The notes under the pieces are model-generated. The model saw nothing but the letters and a program-made list of their open reading frames with translations. It did no database searches and was not told the origin of the DNA. The position numbers were made by a program, and so were the translations under genes. Positions 57,352 to 64,000 of a stretch of 64,000 nt of DNA are shown piece by piece. Every line of letters begins with the position of its first letter. The first letter of the stretch is position 1. Origin of the DNA: Lomentospora prolificans (lineage: Eukaryota; Ascomycota; Sordariomycetes; Microascales; Microascaceae); the NCBI GenBank assembly GCA_029532625.1, contig JARFXM010000002.1, positions 1,154,402-1,218,401 on the forward strand, read 5' to 3'.

Positions 57352-57883
57352 ATGTCAAGTCAGGTAGTGAAACGTCCTTCCACTCAATCCCTCCAAAAGA
57401 AACAAGAGAACGAAAAGTTAGTGGAATACATTTCTTCTTTCAGTGACGATCTCGAAATGCCGTGCACCCGTTATTATCGCCAGAAGAAGGTGTGCCATAT
57501 GGCGCCAAATTCTTCCCAATGTTTAGCCTGTGCCAAGGGAAAGCATGCTTGCAATGGTTCCCTGGTGGCTTCGTCTTGTAGGTATTTCCATTACCCTTGC
57601 CTTTCCTGCAGTAGCCCTAACTTTTCCAGTATCCCGCAATATGGCCGAAACCAAAAAGGTAGATGAGGCTTTGGAAAAGTCTGAGGACCAGCTCCTTGAA
57701 ATTATGGCGAGGATTGCCCGCCTCCGTCATCAACGGAAACTCCTTAAGGAGCAGGGTAATGAACTTTATCAGCGTAGTATTGCTAGTTTGTCGATAGAGG
57801 AGGAGAGGGATACTCTCATCGTCGAGACCCAGCAGGCCATTGGGGACACTCAGTCCCTTGGCGCTTTCGGGGTGCTCGATTAG
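57352..57883 (+). CDS. Antisense accessory gene of the retroelement: Zn2Cys6-like plus coiled-coil protein
   Basis: The exons are 57352-57577 and 57630-57883. The 52-nt intron (57578-57629) has GTAGGT, a CTAAC branch site and CCAG, and restores a single frame of 159 aa. Residues 38-67 have C-x2-Y-x6-C-x8-C-x2-C-x6-C (Cys 38, 48, 57, 60, 67; Tyr 41 where the second Cys of a Zn2Cys6 cluster would be). The second half is a charged helix suited to a coiled coil (EKSEDQLLEIMARIARLRHQ). The gene points away from the 3' LTR, its start is 134 bp inside the LTR, and it ends 7 bp from the stop of pol on the other strand. I recall similar small Cys-rich coiled-coil proteins near LTR elements in other ascomycetes. 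The function is unknown; binding to the element's own LTR is a hypothesis. Some RIP-type change may have touched this copy, but no stop is present. Confidence 0.72.
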
Positions 57884-57890
57884 GATGCCC

Positions 57891-60800
57891 TTAGTCTCGC
57901 TCCTGACCTCCCGCCGTTAGATCTCGAGGTTTCCCTGGGTTCTCCTGGTGAAACTTCGCAAGTAATATCAGGCTCCCAGCCAGATTCTGGATAGGCTCCC
58001 AAGTATTTTCGTTATAGTCGTAGCCTTTCCATTTAATCAAATATTTAACCTTCCCATCATCGATCATGGAGTTAAGTACCTTCTCCACTTCGTATTCTCC
58101 TTCTATTGCAGCTACTTCTATGGTTTCTTCAGTAGGTGTATCTTGGTGTGCCAGTTCAAGTAGCGCGACATGGAACACAGGGTTTATCTTCATTGTTTCA
58201 GGGAGTTGTAGTTCGTAATTGACTTCCAAGATTTTTCTTTTTACAATGAAGGGTCCGATTTTTCGGTGATCAAGTTTATCGCTTGGTCGTTGGGTTTTGA
58301 TTTGTAGGTCCCTCATTCCTGGTTTCTTTCGCAGTAGGTAGACTTTGCTTCCCTCCTCAAAGGTTAGTCCCTCAATCCTTTTCCTATCTACGTAGTGCTT
58401 CATCCTTTGTTTTACGAACTCCAGTTCTTCCATTAGTTGCTTGTAGAGTTCCTTCATTTTGTCCGATTAGATGATTGCTTGTTCAGCCTATATTTTCGCT
58501 CCTACAGGCTCGAATCCTGTCTTGGGTTGTATTCCATAGTTCGCATAGAACAGCGATATTCCTGTACTTTCTGACACGTTGGTATTGTAGGCGTACTGGG
58601 CTAGGGGTAGTAGCGCTACCCAGTTGTTTTGTTCCCAGTTGACATAGTGTCGTAGGTAGGTTTCCAGTATTTGATTTACCCATTCTACCTGTCCTTGGGT
58701 CTCAGGATGGTAGGCTGTGGATAACTTGTGGTTGATTCCTAATCTATCCAAAAGGCTCTGCCAGAAGTGGGAAGCGAAGACGCTTCCTCTATCAGTGTTG
58801 ATTTCTTCCAGTAGGTTGTGGTTTGCGGCCACTGTCCGTAGGAATAGTTCTACGAATCGAGGTGCTTTCATGGCTTCATTGCAGGGTATGAAGTAAGCAT
58901 ATTTCGTGAGTCGGTCTACAACTACCATGATACTGTCGTATTTGACTCCTGTGGTTAGGTCTTCTGACTTTGGTAATTTAACAATAAAGTCGATGACAAT
59001 CTTTTGCCATGGTACTTCTAGTACTGGCATTAGCTGTAATAGCCCTTGCGGCTTGTGTCGCGAGTTTTTGTTCTTTGCGCACGAAGCGCATTCAGCGAGT
59101 ACTTCCTTAACCACTGTTTTCAGCTGTGGGATGAGGTATCCTTTTGGTATTCTTTTGATCGTTTTCGTGATCCCTGGGTGCCCACTAAGTGGTAACTCGT
59201 ATATTGCTCGTATTAGTTCCTTAGCTAGTTCTAGGGGTACTAGTGTATTCTTCTTATGTTGTCCTTGTTTTAGATCCCTATAGTAGCTTTCAATTTCTTC
59301 TATTACCTTAGTAGTGGTGTTGACTTAGTAGCTTGCTGCTAGTTGTCGTAGGCTTCCTTGTTTATCGTAATGGAATATCGTACTTGCTTCCTTAGGTATC
59401 TTCTGGAAGTGATCTGGTCGTCGACTAAGTGCGTCAGCTCGTCCGTTTTCTTTTCCTTTGACATGTACGATTTTGAAGTCGTATTCGGAGAGGAATTCAG
59501 CCCATCGGACTTGTCGCTTATTCAATTCCTTGGTGGTTGTGAAGCTGGTGAGGTTCTTATGATCGGAATAGACAATAATAGGGTGTTTTGCCCCTATGAG
59601 GTAATGTTTCCATTCCTTGAAGGCTTCGACAATTGCCATAAGTTCTTTGTCTGGGATCCCGTATCGTAGTGCGGGTCCACTTAACTTTTTCGACATAAAA
59701 GCGATCGGGTATATCCTTCCTTATTCGTCTCTTTATCCGAGTTATGCTCCTAGGGCGTAGTCTGATGCATCTGTCTCGACTTCGAAAGGTTTGCTAGGGT
59801 CTGCTTCGTATAACACTAGTCTCTCGCAAATACTCTGTTTTGCTTCTTAGAACGCTTGTTGCTGTTCTGTCCCCCATACGAAGGTGTTCTCGTTCTTCGT
59901 AAGCTCTATGAGAGGTCTGACTCTCTTGCTGTGGTCCTTCAGGAACCTCCTGTAGAAATTGATGAATCCTAGGAATCCCCGTACTTCAGTAACCGTCTAA
60001 GGTACCAGCCAGTCAAGCGCGGCCTTGACTTTTGATTCCTACATTCTGATTTCTCCTGGTCGGATAGTGTATCCGAGGAAGTCTACTTCTTGTACATGGA
60101 AGTGACTTTTCTTTAGTTCTACCAACAAGTTAGCATCGTGGAGTTTTTATAGTACCTTTTCGACGTGTTCCTCGTATTCCTCCAAGGTCTCCAAGAAGAT
60201 AAGGATATCATCTAAATAGGCTACCACAAACTGATCTAGGTGCTCTCGTAGCACATGGTTGATCATGGTTTGGAAGGTTACTAGTGCATTGGTAAGTCCA
60301 AATAGCATGACACAATATTCAAAGTGTCCATATCAAGTACGGAAGGCTATCTTCCACTCATCTCCTTCCTTAATCCTAATAAGGTTATATACCCCTTTGA
60401 GATCTAGGGCAGTAAACCATTTTACTTTTCATAGTCTATCCCTCAACTCTAAGATCAACAGTAGTAGGTATCAGTTCTTGATAGTGATTTCATTGAGTTG
60501 GCGGTAGTCTACGCACATACATAGTCTTCCATCCTTTTTTAGTACAAAGAGGATAGGGTATCCTGCTGGTAATATTGAGGGTCTAATGAACCCTTTTCTG
60601 ATGTTTTCTTATATATACTCCCAAAGTTCTTTCAACTGGTTTTCGTTTAGGTTATATATTGGCATGAACTTGGGTTATATTCCTGGTTTGAGATGAATCT
60701 CGTGATCCCATTTGCTATATTCTGGGAGTCCAGTTTCCAATTCTTCTACAAATATTTTACTATACTTGCGATATCATAGTGGCAAGTTCTATATCGTTTC

Positions 60801-61400
60801 TTCTTTTGTTAGCATGGTAGTCATGCTCATCACACAACATATTGTCCAGTTTTATTTATATTTCTTTCCTTTTAGTAGGTAATTCAAATCTTTAGTGGCG
60901 AGCGCTTTAATATATACCATCATTCGAAAGGCTCTCAGTTCGTTTAGCGCATACTGCTCTAGTCAATGCTACTCAGGGACTGAACCATCGACAGATTCTC
61001 CTTAGATCCCAGTCCAAGCGAGCTGATCAGTAATCCAGTCTATTCTCAGGTTTCAGGTTCTCAACCATAGTATGCCAATCACAATAGGATAGTTCGATTC
61101 CATGATATCGAAGGATATTTTATCAGGTTGGTTTTAGATCATGACATCAAGGTACACAGTCTCCATATTTACCATACCTTTTCCATACATGACAAGTTCT
61201 CCTTCACAGTTACTTAACAGGTATGGTCGTTCCTTGTGATTCCATAGGAGTTATAGTTCATTCACCATATCTAGTAAGATGAAATTTCCTTGTGCTCTGC
61301 TGTCTATTAAGGCTTTATATGTTCATCCTTGAATCGTAATTGGTACTTTTAAATATTTAGTTTCATCAGAGCTCATGATATTCAGACTTCAGTTTTCCAG
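57891..61400 (-). pseudogene. Retroelement pol: protease, RT, RNase H, integrase, chromodomain
   Basis: Reading right to left on the minus strand: an aspartic-protease-like DSRA motif near 61290; reverse transcriptase with the YLDD box at 60218-60207; RNase H from 59696 (VYSDHKNLTSF, KENGRADALSRRPDH); integrase 59114-58488 with a zinc-finger end (CASC), then Asp (VIDF), Asp (NTDRGSVF) and Glu (GQVEWVN) of the DDE triad; and a chromodomain near the C-terminus ([26 protein letters not shown]). Stops and frameshifts separate all these parts (for example the TAA near 59324 and the TAG codons near 58490-58470). The chromodomain places it among chromoviruses, which target chromatin marks. The gene is broken in this copy. 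Confidence 0.9.
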
Positions 61401-62599
61401 TATAATAGCTCGTTTATAGCTTTCTTATGCCTTTTTAGAAGCGTTCTCCAGGCTTCGTCGTCCTTGTAGTTCTTTATGCCGTTGTTCGCGTATCTTCATA
61501 GCTTGCCTATTACATTCAAAGTTTCATTATGCTACTCATAGTCTTGCTTCCCTCATCGCCTGGACGTCTCGTTTTACTGCGTCCATTTCTTTTTCTATAG
61601 CTTCAGTATATACCTACACAGCCACCACATCTACGTCATCAAGCTCGGTTTCAAGTCCCTTGACTTATCCTTATATTTCTATAATGAGTTCATCGCGTTC
61701 GGTCATCCATTCTAGGATACCAGTAATAGTTTCATCAGTTCTATGGTTTATAGTTTATACAAGTTCCTCTATATTTTCAGTTCTTATTTCCACATATTCC
61801 AGTCTTCTAGCCATTTCTGCTTATCGTATTTCAATTCAACTGAGTTTCTCAATCATTAGTTTGAACTATTTTGGTAGATCATTCTTTTGATCTTCATCAA
61901 GTTGGTCACAGAGAGTATCATCCAGCTCATTAATTACTTCTTCAAGGTCATAGACCTTCCTTACTAGTTTTTCAATATCTTTAATACACTTATTGATTTT
62001 CTAGGTAGTTCCTTCTTCTTCAGTGATAGGTATCACTTCTTGATAAGGGGGAAGTCCTTAGTTCTCAACCTCTTTCCCTTTTCGTCGTTGTCGCGAGGTA
62101 ATTCAGATCCACTCTATGTATTAAGTATATTCTACAGGTAGTTTCTTACCTTACTTGTAGTTGTGATGCTTTTAGTAGAATACAGCAATATTTAGTTCTT
62201 TTACTTCCACTCCTAGGTACTTTTTAAGTACTACAAGCATCTCTTTTTCAACATCATTAGCTTCAAGGTTACTTAGTCCAGCCTTTTCTCTTTCCATAGT
62301 TACAAGGGTTCACAGTTTCCATAGGTAGTATCCAGCTCCATCCTTCCCATCACAGTATACTTAACAGTCGTCGTCGTAGCACACAGTCCAATGCATAACT
62401 CAGTGGTCTAGGACAGTACTACTAGCTAAGGTCCGAGTCTAGGTAGTAGGTTCATCACTAGCCCTACTTTACTCATTATTACTCCAGGTTTTTCCTTAAG
62501 GTACAGGCCTCCAGCTCTTATTCTTTTAGTCTCCTTATTCTTTTCTCCCTACTCCCCAGTTTCCTCCATTTCAGCATTCTCTTGCGAAATGTCCTATAC

Positions 62600-63554
62600 A
62601 GCCACAGGTATAGCATTTACCAAGACAGTCCTCCATTCATTTCTTGATTCCATAGTCATCTCTTCATATAGCAGAATCGAGTTCCATAGGCCCTAGGTAA
62701 GTTCCCCATAAGGTATTACCATTACATCATTTCCCAGTGTTAGCTTCCCGTTTTTTACTATATCCTCCACTATATAATGTCTTCTAGCATTTCTCTAGTC
62801 ACCGTTAATACAGTCAGTTATCAATCCTAACAGCAAGGTCCATATACTTTCCAAGTTCCATAGGAGTATCCAGGATCTTATTAATTTCATCTTTCACTTC
62901 GTCCTTTAACCCATAGTAGAAGTATTCAATCATAGATTCATCATCCCATTCAAGGTATACAGCGATTTATCGGAACTTAGACACATATTCCAAGGCTAAG
63001 GTCTTTTATCAGGTTTCCCTAAGCTTTCGTTTCATAGTCTGGTCTTCGTCTAGATCTCCAAAAGCCCCTTTGATAGCTTCTTCGAAGTTGTCATAGTTTT
63101 TGAACATTCTTTTGGTCGTGCTGTCTTGTTGTGCAGGTTCACTGGTGTAGTAGTCCCGCAAGGTTAGTTCAAACCATGCTACAGCGTCTCCAACCAGGAA
63201 CCCCACCGTACTAGTAACTTTAGTAGCGGCATCAGTGATTCCATAGTGGTCGTGATACGCCCTCATGTACGTGAGGAAGGACCATAGCTTGATACAGCTT
63301 CCATCAAACTTCTCAGGTCCTAGGAAGTAGACCTTAGGCTTCCTTGCTTCTACAACAGTGTCAGCGGTGGATTAGACAACAGTTTGGAAGAGAGACAACA
63401 TATCTTCATGCGTGACAGGTCAGTGTTGTTCCTGGAGTTGAGCATTCTACTGTCAGGCTTGTTGAAGTTGCTCTATAAGTTCCTTGATCTTTTTAGCAAG
63501 CTGTTCCTTGCTAGCAGCTGCGATGCTAGTGCTAGATACAGTTTCATTCGCCAT
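62600..63554 (-). pseudogene. Retroelement gag, decayed
   Basis: An ATG at 63554 starts MANETVSSTSIAAASKEQL and a helical stretch. After stops, a clear Gag block follows (63266-63009: HDHYGITD, VGDAVAWFE, NFEEAIKGAFGD). The remainder to about 62600 is degraded; the left boundary is approximate. The mutations are mostly those that turn CAG, CAA or TGG into stops. Confidence 0.75.
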
Positions 63555-63617
63555 AGTTCCTGCTGTTAGTTTCTTTACTGTTTGAAAGGGTCACTTACCA
63601 AACAGGAGTAGTCAACG

Positions 63618-63817
63618 TGTAACATTCCAACACTTCTAATAGGGTTAGTCGCCTTAAGGTTAGAACAGTCAGGCCTGTTAGTGGATAAGTGAGGCAATCA
63701 GACAGTAACAATAAGGGTACGTAATGCATATTCAAGTGTGGTTCATAGAGTGACTTGAATTAACTACTGCAGAACTAAAGAATAACTAGAATACATGACG
63801 GTAACAACTGTGACTTA
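63618..63817 (-). repeat. Truncated 5' LTR (200 bp) fused to telomere
   Basis: It begins TGTAACATTCC and is gap-free against 56725-56924. Its last three bases TTA are also the first three bases of the telomere repeat array. Confidence 0.93.
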
Positions 63818-64000
63818 GGGTTAGGGTTAGGGTTAGGGTTAGGGTTAGGGTTAGGGTTAGGGTTAGGGTTAGGGTTAGGGTTAGGGTTAGGGTTAGGGTT
63901 AGGGTTAGGGTTAGGGTTAGGGTTAGGGTTAGGGTTAGGGTTAGGGTTAGGGTTAGGGTTAGGGTTAGGGTTAGGGTTAGGGTTAGGGTTAGGGTTAGGG
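63815..64000 (+). repeat. Telomere, 31 x TTAGGG
   Basis: A perfect array of 31 TTAGGG units runs to the end of the window without variants. TTAGGG is the usual telomere repeat of filamentous fungi. The G-rich strand reads toward the end, so the chromosome end lies to the right. Confidence 0.98.

Larger units (their letters stand above)
56725..63817 (-). mobile_element. Ty3/Gypsy chromovirus-type LTR retrotransposon, 5' LTR cut by the telomere
   Basis: Coding order on the minus strand is gag (from 63554), protease, reverse transcriptase, RNase H, integrase, chromodomain, then the 3' LTR at the left (56725-57218). The 5' LTR at the right is only 200 bp long (63618-63817) and is interrupted by telomere repeats. 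The 200 bp matches 56725-56924 without gaps and with five differences, all G in the left copy and A in the right. Internal frames hold several stops and frameshifts, heavier toward the right, so the copy cannot move by itself. An extra gene lies on the plus strand between pol and the 3' LTR. The target duplication cannot be checked because the right flank is lost. Confidence 0.93.

Noticed and set aside
63560..63617. tRNA primer-binding site next to the 5' LTR
   Set aside because: The bases just inside the LTR do not start with the TGG expected for tRNA priming; a site a few bases further in is too weak to call.

Overview
The window is the right end of a chromosome of a filamentous ascomycete (Pezizomycotina). 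The evidence is: genes with short (50-105 nt) GT-AG introns and CTAAC-type branch sites; fungal-only families (CFEM protein, Zn2Cys6 regulator, fungal PD-(D/E)XK-like protein, lipase-type STAND/SesB domain, GH93-like propeller); a chromodomain Ty3/Gypsy retroelement; C-to-T/G-to-A decay of repeats that looks like RIP; and 31 perfect TTAGGG repeats closing the sequence at 63815-64000. The species cannot be fixed from this sequence.

Layout. 0-8.5 kb: a decayed SesB-like hydrolase gene, the first copy of a dispersed repeat module, a secreted Cys-rich protein gene, a fatty-aldehyde dehydrogenase gene and an intron-containing tRNA-Gly(GCC). 8.5-16 kb: a decayed extended-SDR gene, a secreted-protein gene, a possible dynamin fragment, and a second, much larger copy of the repeat module with a 19-20 bp minisatellite. 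16-20 kb: a CFEM-transmembrane gene and a five-exon PD-(D/E)XK-like gene. 20-34 kb is mostly a gene graveyard (TOXD-like oxidoreductase, cytochrome P450, Zn2Cys6 regulator lacking its zinc cluster, DAL5-like transporter) around one better preserved secreted FAD oxidoreductase. 34-38 kb: an intact Zn2Cys6 regulator divergent from an intact SDR. 40-53 kb: GH93-like propeller, ochratoxinase-like amidohydrolase, decayed NLR N-terminus, a 385-bp tandem duplication, and two secreted-protein genes. 54-64 kb: an orphan ORF, about 1.2 kb of AT-rich decayed DNA, a RIP-mutated partial copy of a retroelement, a younger copy of the same element inserted into it, and the telomere.

How it works together. 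Most intact genes look like subtelomeric accessory functions: secretion, detoxification, plant-polymer breakdown and stand-alone regulators. There is no polyketide, peptide or terpene backbone enzyme, so I do not call a biosynthetic cluster. The only pair that looks co-organised is the divergent regulator/SDR pair at 34-38 kb.

The most interesting structure is at the telomere. The younger retroelement carries, between pol and its 3' LTR and on the opposite strand, a spliced gene whose product has a Zn2Cys6-like cysteine pattern followed by a charged helical region. The U3 part of the adjacent LTR holds four tandem repeats of 31-33 bp, each with CCG and CGG half-sites (or decayed versions) exactly 15 bp apart, the type of site such proteins bind. 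The element sits inside an older RIP-mutated copy of itself, and its outer LTR is cut after 200 bp by telomere repeats with a TTA overlap, which suggests a broken end healed by telomerase.
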